Shown piece by piece: positions 6,470-15,300 of a stretch of 64,000 nucleotides of DNA. Origin of the DNA: Oscillospiraceae bacterium. Its GTDB lineage: Bacteria > Bacillota_A > Clostridia > Oscillospirales > Oscillospiraceae. The stretch covers positions 1 through 64,000 of the forward strand of contig SVLP01000005.1 in NCBI GenBank assembly GCA_015067895.1. Reading direction: 5' to 3'. Position 1 is the stretch's first letter, and each line of letters opens with the position of its first letter. A program made the position numbers and the translations under genes. The notes under the pieces are model-generated. The model saw only the letters and a program-made list of their open reading frames with translations, was not told where the DNA came from and did not search any database.

Positions 6470-8086
6470 TTACTGGTTGGAGCTCAGCATCAGGTCGGTC
6501 TTGACATACTTGGTGTTCTTGACGACCAGCTCAGCGGCCTCAATCAGGCCGGTCTCCCACTCGGACATGGCCTCGCTGCGGAGGGTGTTCTCGATCATGA
6601 AATCCCGGTAGGTCATGTCGGAATTGCCCACGAAGTACATGACGTGGTAGCCGTACTCGGTCTCGACGATGGCGGTCTCACCGGCCTTGCGGGCGGAGTC
6701 GAAGCACCAGTTGTTGAAGTTGGTGACCATCTGACCGGGGTAGACATTCTCGTACAGGCCGCCGGTGGTGCCGTCACCATCGTCGGACTTCTCGTTGGCC
6801 AGGGCGGCGAAGGCCTCCTCGGTGGCCTCACCGGCGGTGAAGGAAGCCAGGATCTCCTCAGCCTCGGTCTTGGCCTTGGCCTTCTCCTCGTCGGAGTAGG
6901 TGGTGGTGCCGGTGGTCTCGTCGATGGTGCCGCCCTCGAAGCCCACCAGGATGTGACGGACGTTGACCAGCTGGGTCAGGTTGTCATCCTTGCCCTCGAA
7001 CAGGACGACATAGTAACCGGAAACAGCCTGCTCGCCATCCTCGTTGGTGTAGGTGCTGGGGATCACAGAGATATCGTCAGCCTTACGCTCGGCGGCGGTG
7101 ACCCACTCGCGGATGGCGGCGGGGACATTGGTGTACAGGGTGTCGTGGGCGTGGGTGGCCTTGGCGTTCTCGACCTCGGCGTTGATGGGCAGAGCGGCGA
7201 TGGCGGCATCCAGCTCCTCCTCGTTGGTGGCGGCAGCCAGGGTGTTGGCAGCGGCCTCACAGGCGGCGCGGCCGGCCTCCATCTCCTCGTCGGAGTAGGC
7301 GGTGGTGCCGTCCTCGTTCTCGGTGCCGCCCTCGTAGAACTTGGTGTTGGCCATGTAATAGTAGCAGTAGCTGAAGGAGGAGAACTCATTGGGGTTCTCG
7401 GCCTCGGCCTCGCGCAGGGCGGCCTCGTCATAGACCAGAGACTCGTTCTTGGCCATGGCGTACTCCTGGGCGGTCATCTGCACCTCAGCGTACTCGCGGA
7501 AGGTCTTCTCGTTGCAGCCCTCACCGTACATGGCGGTGATATAGGCGTCAGCGGAGGGGAAGCTGTACATGGTGGCGTACAGCTGCAGGTTCTGGACGGT
7601 GGCGTCGATGGAGGCAGCGGCCTCCTCGCTCAGGGTGAAGCCGTCAGCCTTGGCGGCGTTGTAGACGGCGTACATGTTCTGGGCGGTAGCGGTGGCCTGA
7701 TCCAGGAAGTAGTCGGCCCAGGTGTCGCCCTCGTCCTCGTTGTAGAACTGCTCATCCAGAGCCTTGGTGGTGTCCAGACCGAACAGGGAGACCATGTCGC
7801 CTGCCTGATCCAGGAAGTTGTTGACGGCGTCGATGTAGTAGTGGTTCAGCTCAGCTGCGCTGACCTTGGTGCCGCCGACGGTCAGGGCGGTGGCGGTGCG
7901 GGGGAGAATGCCGCTGCTGAAGACGCGGCTGACGATGACGACCAGGATCATCACCGCGATGGCGGCGGCGAACAGGCCGGTGTACAGACGGAGCTTCTTG
8001 GTCTCCTTCTGCTCCTGCAGCTGCTTTTCGGTCATAGCGGCTGCATTGAGCTCCTTGCGGAGCTTCTTCTTGCTGGATGCGCTCAT
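6470..8086 (-). CDS. membrane-anchored parvulin-type peptidyl-prolyl isomerase
   Basis: A PrsA/SurA-like foldase of 538 residues. A basic cytoplasmic N-terminus is followed by one membrane segment (residues about 33-58), a long Ala/Glu-rich helical chaperone region and a parvulin domain near residues 375-505 (VNVRHILVGF, then TGGLYENVYPGQMV and EYGYHVMYFVG). It should act outside the membrane in folding of exported proteins. There is no lipobox, so it is anchored by the helix rather than lipid as in PrsA. The N-terminal LTVGGTKVSAAELNHYY matches SurA_N-type domains. It has its own promoter (8146-8174) and terminator. Confidence 0.88.
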   Translation of the reverse strand: MSASSKKKLRKELNAAAMTEKQLQEQKETKKLRLYTGLFAAAIAVMILVVIVSRVFSSGILPRTATALTVGGTKVSAAELNHYYIDAVNNFLDQAGDMVSLFGLDTTKALDEQFYNEDEGDTWADYFLDQATATAQNMYAVYNAAKADGFTLSEEAAASIDATVQNLQLYATMYSFPSADAYITAMYGEGCNEKTFREYAEVQMTAQEYAMAKNESLVYDEAALREAEAENPNEFSSFSYCYYYMANTKFYEGGTENEDGTTAYSDEEMEAGRAACEAAANTLAAATNEEELDAAIAALPINAEVENAKATHAHDTLYTNVPAAIREWVTAAERKADDISVIPSTYTNEDGEQAVSGYYVVLFEGKDDNLTQLVNVRHILVGFEGGTIDETTGTTTYSDEEKAKAKTEAEEILASFTAGEATEEAFAALANEKSDDGDGTTGGLYENVYPGQMVTNFNNWCFDSARKAGETAIVETEYGYHVMYFVGNSDMTYRDFMIENTLRSEAMSEWETGLIEAAELVVKNTKYVKTDLMLSSNQ

Positions 8087-8145
8087 GTTATCATTTCCTC
8101 TCGTGATAGATCGCTTATGCCGCCGACTGCGGCATAGACTCGTTC

Positions 8146-8174
8146 ATTATACAGCATGGATTTTCCAGTTGCAA
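8146..8174 (-). promoter_or_regulatory. promoter of the parvulin foldase gene
   Basis: Minus strand TTGCAA (8169-8174), 17 bp, TATAAT (complement of 8146-8151). The leader contains a TATGCCGCAGT/GCGGCATA hairpin (8116-8136). Confidence 0.85.
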
Positions 8175-8243
8175 GTACAATTTGTTCCAGAAACGGGGAA
8201 ATTTTGGAATAAAGTATAAATATACCGAATGGGCCCGCCCTGG

Positions 8244-8276
8244 GAATAAATAGCGGCACACCCGAAGGTGTGCCGC
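8244..8276 (-). terminator. terminator of the structured ncRNA
   Basis: Minus-strand stem AGCGGCACACC-TTCG-GGTGTGCCGCT, an 11 bp stem with a UUCG tetraloop, followed by ATTTATT. Confidence 0.85.
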
Positions 8277-8474
8277 TGCCCGCTTTGGCCGTGTGCATCC
8301 AGATGATGACCTGCACGAACGAGCAGGTGGGTCGCCTCTCTGGGCCTTATCTGCTCCCAACATCCACCCAACGTCGAAGCGTGGGCGGGAGGTCTGCAAG
8401 CCGACACAGAAGTATCAGGCGTCCCGGATCAATGATGTGGGTCCAAACGGACACATCACGCACCAAGCAGGGGT
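8245..8474 (-). ncRNA. ssrS: structured non-coding RNA, probable 6S RNA
   Basis: A non-coding stretch between DUF1292 and the foldase. Its minus-strand transcript folds into one long irregular rod. The ends pair (CCTGCTTGG with CCAAAGCGGG, then CGTG with CACG). The middle holds CGCCT/AGGCG and CTTCTG/CAGAGAG helices, and the tip CTCCC/GGGAG. Small side hairpins arise in the 5' strand (GATGTG...CACATC) and 3' strand (ACCTGC...GCAGGT). A UUCG terminator follows. Length (about 190-220 nt) and rod shape fit 6S RNA, the RNA polymerase-holoenzyme decoy. The identification rests on shape, not on a covariance search, and the 5' end is approximate. Confidence 0.6.
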
Positions 8475-8495
8475 ATGAACTTGATTGTGAGACGA

Positions 8496-8780
8496 TCAGT
8501 CCTCGTCCTCTTCCTCTTCGTAGAGGGCGTCCATCATCAGGTTGTAAACAGTTTCCAGTTCCTGCTCATCCTCGATGGCGCACAGGATGATCTCGCCGTC
8601 CTCCTCCACGTTCTTCAGGATGCTGACCTCCAGATCGGCTTCCTCATCGGCATCCACGGCAGGGATGACGGCCTGGTAGGTGGAGCCGTTATATTCCATG
8701 GACATGAGGACTTCCAGCTCGAACTCCTCGCCGTCCTCGTCGACGATGGTGATATAATCGCTGCCGTACTTGTCTGCCAT
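8496..8780 (-). CDS. DUF1292 protein
   Basis: A small, very acidic protein of 94 residues (MADKYGSDYITIVDEDGEEF) with the DUF1292 pattern: a beta-rich core repeating V-D-E-D-G-E-E and Y-x-A-V-I-P, then an EDEQELETVYN tail ending in glutamates. The function of the family is unknown; it is common next to ruvX/yrzL-type genes in Firmicutes. The ATG at 8778-8780 has GGAGG upstream. An upstream in-frame extension to 8849 crosses the promoter and is rejected. The probable 6S RNA follows immediately. Confidence 0.88.
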   Translation of the reverse strand: MADKYGSDYITIVDEDGEEFELEVLMSMEYNGSTYQAVIPAVDADEEADLEVSILKNVEEDGEIILCAIEDEQELETVYNLMMDALYEEEEDED

Positions 8781-8813
8781 TTCGCGAACCTCCGTGGGAT
8801 TTCTTCTGGGCAT

Positions 8814-8842
8814 ATTGTACAGCGAAACCGCCGCAAAATCAA
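8814..8842 (-). promoter_or_regulatory. promoter of the DUF1292 gene (and possibly the ncRNA)
   Basis: Minus strand TTGATT (complement of 8837-8842), 17 bp, TACAAT (complement of 8814-8819). Confidence 0.75.
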
Positions 8843-8861
8843 GTGCCAATTTTACAAAAAG

Positions 8862-9080
8862 TCAATCCAGATAATTTTCAAGGATCTGCCACAGCTCCTC
8901 CCGGGTCTCGGCCCGGATCCCCCGGCGCAAAAGGATCCGGTCGGCGGGAGGAAGTGTGTCGGCCCGGATATCATATACCTGCTCCGGGTGTGCCTGGCCG
9001 TCCCGCCACAATGTCAGCCTTCCTTCGTGGATCCCCAGCAGGAAGCCCATCAGCAGGGCGGTGGATAACAATCGTTTCAT
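8862..9080 (-). CDS. small exported BofC C-terminal-domain-like protein
   Basis: A 72-residue protein with a signal-like N-terminus (MKRLLSTALLMGFLLGI). The rest follows the BofC C-terminal domain pattern: G-R-L-T-L-W-x-D-G-x2-HPEQVYDI, then TLPPADRILLRRGI and EELWQILENYLD. In Bacillus, BofC regulates the sporulation protease SpoIVB. Here only the last domain is present and no SpoIVB is visible, so the role is inferred. GGAGGG precedes the ATG. It is divergent from the penicillin-binding protein gene. Confidence 0.7.
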   Translation of the reverse strand: MKRLLSTALLMGFLLGIHEGRLTLWRDGQAHPEQVYDIRADTLPPADRILLRRGIRAETREELWQILENYLD

Positions 9081-9159
9081 CTGCGTTCCCTCCGATTACA
9101 GGATATGCGTTTCTTTAAGGAATATTCATAAAATAGCTCTTTCGTTTTTGGCGGTACCG

Positions 9160-9168
9160 TGTTATAAT
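9160..9168 (+). promoter_or_regulatory. extended -10 promoter of the penicillin-binding protein operon
   Basis: TGTTATAAT (9160-9168) is a perfect extended -10; the -35 region (TTTCGT at 9140-9145) is poor, as expected for this promoter class. Confidence 0.65.
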
Positions 9169-9243
9169 AGTATGAACTGTTATGGTCGATTCGTGCGGCC
9201 ATTCGAAAAAATGCAAGTTCACTTCAATACGGAGGTCAATGAT

Positions 9244-11871
9244 ATGGCAATGTTCAGAAAAAAGAAACCCGAACGCCAGGAATGGAAGCCCCATGCGATC
9301 ATACAGATCCTGCGCGGCATCCTCGGCGCGGCGCTGTCCGTGGCCAAGATCGCCATCGGCGGTATCGTCACGGTGCTGCTGGTGGTCGTGGTGTGCTGCG
9401 CGGTGGTGGCCGGTGCGGCTGCCGACTATCTGGAGCAGGATGTCATCCCCAATGTCTCGTTCTATGAGGAAGATATCAGCCTGGATCAGACATCCTTTAT
9501 CTACCATCTCGACGCCAACGGCGAGATTCAGGAGTACGACAAGATCAATACCAGCACTGACCGTCAGTGGGCGACCCTGGATGAGATCCCCGACAGCCTG
9601 ATCCATGCAGCCATCGCCATCGAGGATCAGCGCTTCTATGAGCACCAGGGCGTGGACTGGATCACCACGGTCAAGGCCTGCGCCAACATGTTCTTCGGCG
9701 GCAGCGATACCTTCGGCGGCTCCACCATCACCCAGCAGCTCATCAAGAACCTGACCGGCGACAACTCCGTCACCGTTCAGCGTAAGGTGGAGGAGATCTT
9801 CCGGGCTCAGAAATATGAGCGGGAGAACAGCAAGGATACCATCATGGAGTGGTACCTGAACACGGTTTACTTCGGCAAGCTCAAGTACGGCGTCAAGTCC
9901 GCTTCCATGTACTACTTCGGCAAGGATCTGAGCGAGCTGACCGTCGCCGAGTCCGCCAGCTTGATCGCCATCACCAACAATCCCTCTCTGTACAATCCCT
10001 ACACCCGTCCCGAGAACAACCGCAAGCGTCAGGAGAATGTCCTGTGGGCCATGGAGCAGCAGGGCTGGATCACCGAGGAGGAGTACCGCGCTGCCCTGGA
10101 GCAGGAGATGGTCTTTACCAAGGGCGACGAGACCAAGCAGACCTTCACCTGCACCGAATGCGGCTTCAAGGGCGAGGCCAAGGATTTTGACCGGGATCGC
10201 AGCGACCTGGGAAAGAACTACGGCCCCGGCGAGAACATCTATTACTGTCCCGACTGTGAGCATAAGAATGAGTTCAAGGTTCGCAACACCAGCGATGTCT
10301 ACTCCTGGTACACCGAGATGGTCATGGACGACGTGGCCTATGACCTGTGCATGCAGAACGGTGACGAGTGGAACTCCGACAGCAAGAAGACCTATCTGGA
10401 GCTCATCAAGCGCTCCGGCTACCACATCTACGCCTGCATCGACACCGAGATCCAGGCCCTGGTCGATGAGGTCTACACCAATCTGGATCAGGTGCCCGAC
10501 ACCAAGTCCGCCCAGCAGCTGCTGAGTGCCATCGTGGTCATCGACAACCGCACCGGCGACATCGTGGCCGTCTCCGGCTCCGTGGGCGAGAAGACCACCT
10601 ACGATGCCACCAACCACGCCACCGAGGACGACCCCAAGCAGACCGGCTCCGCCATGAAGCCCGTGGCTGTCTACGGCCCTGCCTTCGAGAGCGGCCTGGT
10701 CAGCCCCGTCACCTGTCTGCCCGACCTGCCGCTCAGCTACGACGGCGGCAGCCGTTTCCCCAACAACGTCACCCGCAGATATAATGTAGGCAACTCCGTC
10801 TACGACGGCATCGTGGAGTCCAACAACACCATCTCCGTCCACACCCTGCAGAAGATCGGTCTGGAGTATGCCTTCAACTTCGCCAGCGAGAAGTTCCGCA
10901 TCGACGGACTGATCCGGGAGCAGAAGACCGAGTCCGGCCGCACCATCAGCGATGTGGGCTACGCCCCCCTGGGTCTGGGTGCCCTGACCTTCGGTGTCAG
11001 CGTCGAGGACATGGCCAACGCCTATGCAACCTTCCCCAACGGCGGCGAGTTCCGGGAGGCCCGCACCTACACCAAGGTCTATGACTCCGACGGCAACCTG
11101 ATCCTGGACAACACCCAGGAGACCGAGCAGATCCTGTCCGAGAAGGCCAACAACTATATCAACTACTGTCTGCGGGGCGTCGTCCAGAACAACTCCGCCG
11201 TGCAGCTCAGCGCCACCGCCGCCGCCGGTAAGACCGGTACCACCTCCGATTCCCGTGACCGCTGGTTCTGCGGCTACACCGATTACTACACTGCCGCCGT
11301 CTGGTGCGGCTACAAGCAGCCCGAGGAGATCAAGGTCACCTCCGGCACCGGCTCCAACCCCGCCTGCACCATGTGGGCCAAGGTCATGAAGAAGCTCCAC
11401 GAGGGCAAGGAGTGGAAGAACATCTTCAAGGACAACATGAAGACCTACTCCGTCTGCATCGACTCCGGCGGATCCGCCACCGATGCCTGCTCCGCCGATC
11501 CCAGAGGCAGCCGTGTCCAGTCCGTGAAGGCCTACTCCGAGGACAAGCCCACCAAGAGCTGCGACAAGCACATCCTGGTGGACTGGTGCACCGCCGGCAA
11601 CGGCGCGGCCAACGAGTACTGTAAGCTTGCCGGTGCGTCCATCGTCAAGAAGGCTCTGGTCAAGTACACCCAGAAGGAAGTGGACAACATCCTGCGGGCC
11701 GGTAATGTCACGGGCTTCGACGAGAGCATCGTCTATCTGATGAACGGCGACAAGGGTGCGCCCATGCACACCTGCAAGCTGCACACCGCCGCCAGCATCA
11801 TTCCCCCCACGCCCAGCGAGCCCAGCACCCCCGAGGGCGGCGCGGGCACCGATACTCCCGCAACTCCCTGA
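9244..11871 (+). CDS. class A penicillin-binding protein with inserted cysteine knuckle
   Basis: A bifunctional peptidoglycan synthase of 875 residues. A cytoplasmic basic tail and membrane helix (about residues 33-60) are followed by a GT51 glycosyltransferase (EDQRFYEHQGVDW, GGSTITQQLIKN, RKVEEIFRAQKYE, EWYLNTVYFG) and a transpeptidase with SAMK (Ser469), SNN (Ser526) and KTG (Lys663). Between them is an unusual insert with CTEC (303/306) and CPDC (335/338), a zinc-ribbon-like knuckle. The C-terminus is rich in Pro/Ser/Thr. GGAGG lies 8 nt from the ATG; longer in-frame starts upstream cross the promoter. It heads an operon running to truA. Confidence 0.95.
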   Translation: MAMFRKKKPERQEWKPHAIIQILRGILGAALSVAKIAIGGIVTVLLVVVVCCAVVAGAAADYLEQDVIPNVSFYEEDISLDQTSFIYHLDANGEIQEYDKINTSTDRQWATLDEIPDSLIHAAIAIEDQRFYEHQGVDWITTVKACANMFFGGSDTFGGSTITQQLIKNLTGDNSVTVQRKVEEIFRAQKYERENSKDTIMEWYLNTVYFGKLKYGVKSASMYYFGKDLSELTVAESASLIAITNNPSLYNPYTRPENNRKRQENVLWAMEQQGWITEEEYRAALEQEMVFTKGDETKQTFTCTECGFKGEAKDFDRDRSDLGKNYGPGENIYYCPDCEHKNEFKVRNTSDVYSWYTEMVMDDVAYDLCMQNGDEWNSDSKKTYLELIKRSGYHIYACIDTEIQALVDEVYTNLDQVPDTKSAQQLLSAIVVIDNRTGDIVAVSGSVGEKTTYDATNHATEDDPKQTGSAMKPVAVYGPAFESGLVSPVTCLPDLPLSYDGGSRFPNNVTRRYNVGNSVYDGIVESNNTISVHTLQKIGLEYAFNFASEKFRIDGLIREQKTESGRTISDVGYAPLGLGALTFGVSVEDMANAYATFPNGGEFREARTYTKVYDSDGNLILDNTQETEQILSEKANNYINYCLRGVVQNNSAVQLSATAAAGKTGTTSDSRDRWFCGYTDYYTAAVWCGYKQPEEIKVTSGTGSNPACTMWAKVMKKLHEGKEWKNIFKDNMKTYSVCIDSGGSATDACSADPRGSRVQSVKAYSEDKPTKSCDKHILVDWCTAGNGAANEYCKLAGASIVKKALVKYTQKEVDNILRAGNVTGFDESIVYLMNGDKGAPMHTCKLHTAASIIPPTPSEPSTPEGGAGTDTPATP

Positions 11872-11894
11872 CCATCAGGAGGTAGAAAGATATT

Positions 11895-12770
11895 ATGATT
11901 TGGATTTCCGACGAATGGAAGGACTATGAAGTCCTGGATGCCAGCGACGGCGAACGTCTGGAGCGCTGGGGCAGGCACATCCTGGTGCGCCCCGACCCCC
12001 AGGTGATCTGGAACACCCCCAAGATCGACCGCAACTGGAAAAACTACGACGCCCGGTATCTGCGCTCCAACACCGGCGGCGGCCGCTGGACGGAGCACGA
12101 CCTGCCCGAGCGGTGGCAGATCAAGTATAAGGATTACCTGACCTTCAATGTCAAGCCCATGAACTTCAAGCACACCGGCGTCTTCCCCGAGCAGGCGGCC
12201 AACTGGGACTTCATCCGCGAGAAGGTCGCTTCCCGGGCTTCCCGGAAGCCTGTGCGGGTGCTGAACCTCTTTGCCTACTCCGGCGGCGCCACCCTGGCCG
12301 CAGCCGCAGGCGGTGCCGAGGTCTGGCACGTGGATGCCTCCAAGGGCATGGTGCAGTGGGCCAAGGAGAACGCTGTGGCCTCCGGCCTTGCAGACCGGCC
12401 CATCCACTGGATCGTGGATGACTGCGCCAAATTCATCCAGCGGGAGATCCGCCGGGGCCGCCGCTATGACGGCATCATCATGGATCCCCCCAGCTATGGC
12501 CGGGGCCCCTCCGGCGAGATCTGGAAGATGGAGACCAGCTTCTATCCCTTCCTCCAGGAGGTGGTGAAGGTGCTCTCCGATGATCCGCTCTTCGTCATCA
12601 TCAATTCCTACACCACGGGCCTGGCCCCCAGTGCCGTGGGCTATGTCTCCGATACCGTTTTCACCGCCAAGTTCGGCGGAAAGACCGACAACGGTGAGCT
12701 CGGCCTGCCCGTCAAGTCCAGCGGCTTCGTGCTGCCCTGCGGCGCGGCCGGTCGGTGGACGCCGGACTGA
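11895..12770 (+). CDS. class I SAM-dependent methyltransferase, RlmK/RlmI-like
   Basis: A 291-residue methyltransferase. The SAM motif is VLNLFAYSGGATLAAAAGGAEVW, the acidic ribose-binding residue follows in HVDASKGMVQWAKENA, and the catalytic loop is MDPPSYGRGP (DPPxY). This matches the catalytic domain of 23S rRNA methyltransferases of the RlmI/RlmK type, but the N-terminal PUA or THUMP domain of those enzymes is missing; about 100 residues of different sequence precede the domain. The rRNA target is therefore inference. It lies between the penicillin-binding protein and the ECF genes, and its stop is 11 nt before ecfA1. Confidence 0.85.
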   Translation: MIWISDEWKDYEVLDASDGERLERWGRHILVRPDPQVIWNTPKIDRNWKNYDARYLRSNTGGGRWTEHDLPERWQIKYKDYLTFNVKPMNFKHTGVFPEQAANWDFIREKVASRASRKPVRVLNLFAYSGGATLAAAAGGAEVWHVDASKGMVQWAKENAVASGLADRPIHWIVDDCAKFIQREIRRGRRYDGIIMDPPSYGRGPSGEIWKMETSFYPFLQEVVKVLSDDPLFVIINSYTTGLAPSAVGYVSDTVFTAKFGGKTDNGELGLPVKSSGFVLPCGAAGRWTPD

Positions 12771-12781
12771 GGAGGGAACGT

Positions 12782-13630
12782 ATGTCTGCGATCAAGGTAG
12801 AGAACCTCTCCTACAGCTATCCCGGCCTGGAGCCCGGCCAGTCGATCCGGGTCTTTGAAGATCTGAACCTGGAGATCGAGCAGGGCAGCTTCGTTGCCAT
12901 CCTGGGCTCCAACGGCTCGGGCAAAAGCACCCTTGCCAAGCATTTCAACGCCATCCTGCTTCCCAACGGCGGCAAGTGCCATGTCTACGGTATGGACACC
13001 GCCGACGAGGAGCTGCTGATCGCCGTCCGCCGCAGCGTGGGCATGGTCTTCCAGAACCCCGACAACCAGATCGTTGCCAACGTGGTGGAGGAGGATGTGG
13101 CCTTTGCTCCCGAGAATCTGGGCGTGGCCAGCCCCATGATCCGCCACCGGGTGGACAACGCATTGAAGCAGGTGGGCATGTACCACTACCGCACCCACGC
13201 GCCCCATCTGCTCTCCGGCGGACAGAAGCAGCGCATCGCCATCGCCGGTGTCATCGCAATGGAGCCCAGGTGCATCGTCCTGGACGAGCCCACCGCCATG
13301 CTCGACCCCAAGGGCCGCCGGGAGGTCATGGAGACCATCGCCCGGCTGAACCGGGAGAAGGGCATCACCGTGGTGCTCATCACCCACCACATGGATGAGG
13401 CCGCCCGGGCAGACCGGATGGTGGTCATCCACCGGGGCGTCATCCGGGCCGACGGCAAACCCAGCGACGTCTTCTCCGATATCGAATACATGCACGAGCT
13501 GGGCCTGGCCGCTCCCGAGACTGTGGAGCTGTGCAATGAGCTGAACAAGCTGGGCCTTGCGCTTCCTCTGGATCTTCTGGAGACTGAGGACTGCGCCCAG
13601 GCTCTTTACAACGCGTTGGGAGGGAACTGA
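12782..13630 (+). CDS. ecfA1: energy-coupling factor transporter ATPase EcfA1
   Basis: A 282-residue ABC ATPase with Walker A (LGSNGSGKST), Q-loop (VFQNPDNQIV, the ECF ATPase signature), ABC signature (LLSGGQKQR), Walker B (CIVLDEPTAML) and switch histidine (LITHHMD). With EcfA2 and EcfT it powers vitamin or metal uptake through interchangeable S components. The ATG at 12782 follows GGAGGG placed at the preceding stop codon; the longer frame from 12755 lacks a ribosome site. The next gene starts one base after its stop. Confidence 0.96.
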   Translation: MSAIKVENLSYSYPGLEPGQSIRVFEDLNLEIEQGSFVAILGSNGSGKSTLAKHFNAILLPNGGKCHVYGMDTADEELLIAVRRSVGMVFQNPDNQIVANVVEEDVAFAPENLGVASPMIRHRVDNALKQVGMYHYRTHAPHLLSGGQKQRIAIAGVIAMEPRCIVLDEPTAMLDPKGRREVMETIARLNREKGITVVLITHHMDEAARADRMVVIHRGVIRADGKPSDVFSDIEYMHELGLAAPETVELCNELNKLGLALPLDLLETEDCAQALYNALGGN

Positions 13631-13631
13631 T

Positions 13632-14486
13632 ATGGCACCGATCCTGGAAGTCAGAAACCTGACCCACACCTATTCCGCCGGTACGCCCTTTGAGCACAAG
13701 GCTCTGGACAACATGAGCTTCTCCGTGGAGCGGGGGGAGTTCATCGGCATCATCGGTCACACCGGCTCCGGCAAGTCCACCCTGATGCAGCACCTGAACG
13801 GTCTGCTGAAGCCCACCTCCGGCTCCGTTTTGCTGGACGGCGTGGACATCCACCACGACAAGAAATTCACCCGTCAGGCCCGATTCCGGGTGGGACTGGT
13901 GTTCCAGTATCCCGAGTACCAGCTCTTTGAGGAGACCGTGTACAAGGATATCGCCTTCGGCCCAAAAAATATGGGCCTGAAGGCCGAGGAGATCGACCGC
14001 CGCGTCCGGGAGGCCGCGAAGCTGGTCGGTCTTCGGGACGACCAGCTGGAGGTCTCTCCCTTCGACCTGTCCGGCGGACAGAAGCGCCGGGTGGCCATCG
14101 CCGGTGTCATCGCCATGGAGCCCGAGGTGCTGATCCTGGACGAGCCCACCGCCGGTCTCGACCCCGCCAGCCGCGCGGGCATCCTGGAGAACATCGAAGC
14201 CTACAGAAAAGCAAAGAACGCAACCATCATGATGGTCAGCCACTCCATGAACGATGTGGCCCGGCTCACCGAACGGCTGCTGGTTCTCAATGGCTCCAAG
14301 CTTGCCATGGACGGCCCTCCTGCGGAGGTCTTTACCCGCGCTGAGGAGCTGCTGGAAATGGGTCTGGACATCCCCGATGTGACCCGGGTCTTCCTGCGGC
14401 TGAAGCAGATGGGCCTGCCCCTGGAGCCCGTGTATACCATCGACCAGGCGGTTTCTGCCGTGAAAAAGCTGAAGGAGGGGAAGTAA
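13632..14486 (+). CDS. ecfA2: energy-coupling factor transporter ATPase EcfA2
   Basis: A 284-residue second ATPase of the ECF module with GHTGSGKSTLMQHLNGLL, VFQYPEYQLFEETV, LSGGQKRRVAIAG and LILDEPTAGLDP. The extra insertion HKALDNMSFSVERGEF and Q-loop PEYQLF are EcfA2-like. It lies one base downstream of ecfA1 and one base upstream of ecfT, so all three are one transcript. No substrate-binding S component is encoded in this window, which fits a group II (shared) ECF module. Confidence 0.96.
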   Translation: MAPILEVRNLTHTYSAGTPFEHKALDNMSFSVERGEFIGIIGHTGSGKSTLMQHLNGLLKPTSGSVLLDGVDIHHDKKFTRQARFRVGLVFQYPEYQLFEETVYKDIAFGPKNMGLKAEEIDRRVREAAKLVGLRDDQLEVSPFDLSGGQKRRVAIAGVIAMEPEVLILDEPTAGLDPASRAGILENIEAYRKAKNATIMMVSHSMNDVARLTERLLVLNGSKLAMDGPPAEVFTRAEELLEMGLDIPDVTRVFLRLKQMGLPLEPVYTIDQAVSAVKKLKEGK

Positions 14487-14487
14487 T

Positions 14488-15291
14488 ATGCTCAAAGACA
14501 TCACCCTCGGCCAGTATTTCCCCGGAGACAGCTACATCCACCGGCTCGACCCCAGAACGAAGCTTCTGATGGTCGTGATCTACATCGCGGCGCTGTTCAT
14601 GGCCTCCACCTGGCTGGCCTATGGACTGGTCATCGCCTTCCTGGCGGTGTGCATCAAGGTCTCCACGATCCCCCTGAAGTCCATCACCCGGGGCATGAAG
14701 CCCGTGCTGATGATCGTGGTCTTCACGGGCATCCTGAACCTGTTCTTCACCCCCGGCACCCATGAGATCGTGAACATCTTCGGCTTCTCCCTGACCTGGG
14801 AGGCGGTGGAGCGGGCGGCCCAGATGATCCTGCGGATCATGCTGCTCATCACCGGCACCTTCCTGCTGACCTACACCACCTCTCCCATCGCCCTGACTGA
14901 CGGCCTGGAGAATCTGCTGAATCCCCTGAAGGCCATCAAGTTCCCCGTCCATGAGCTTTCCATGATGATGTGCATCGCTCTGCGGTTCATCCCCACGTTG
15001 ATCGAGGAGACCGACAAGATCATGTGCGCCCAGAAGGCCCGCGGTGCCGATTTTGAGACCGGCTCCATCATGGATCGGGCTCGGGCGCTGATCCCCATTC
15101 TGGTGCCCCTGTTCATCAGTGCCTTCCGCCGGGCCGATGAGCTGGCTATCGCCATGGAGTGCCGCTGCTACCAGGGCGGCGAGGGCCGCACCAAGCTCAA
15201 GCAGCTCCACTACACCCGCCTGGACTTCATCGCCTACGGCGTCGGCGCCGCGCTGGTGCTGGGTGTGCTGATCCTTGGCTGGATCGGATAA
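14488..15291 (+). CDS. ecfT: energy-coupling factor transporter transmembrane protein EcfT
   Basis: The 267-residue membrane scaffold of the ECF transporter. Several hydrophobic segments occur in the first 120 residues, followed by the coupling helices with the conserved ARG-type motifs (MCAQKARGADFETGS and MECRCYQGGEGRTKL) that dock onto the two ATPases. Start MLKDITLGQYFPGDSYIHRLDPRTKL is typical of EcfT; AGGAGGGG precedes it. Operon position after the ATPases is the standard Firmicutes order, with truA next as in Bacillus. Confidence 0.96.
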   Translation: MLKDITLGQYFPGDSYIHRLDPRTKLLMVVIYIAALFMASTWLAYGLVIAFLAVCIKVSTIPLKSITRGMKPVLMIVVFTGILNLFFTPGTHEIVNIFGFSLTWEAVERAAQMILRIMLLITGTFLLTYTTSPIALTDGLENLLNPLKAIKFPVHELSMMMCIALRFIPTLIEETDKIMCAQKARGADFETGSIMDRARALIPILVPLFISAFRRADELAIAMECRCYQGGEGRTKLKQLHYTRLDFIAYGVGAALVLGVLILGWIG

Positions 15292-15300
15292 GGGGGAGCC

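Noticed and set aside
9090..9243. Extension of the penicillin-binding protein start to 8956.
   Set aside because: The added codons cross the divergent BofC-like gene and the extended -10 promoter; GGAGG fits the ATG at 9244.
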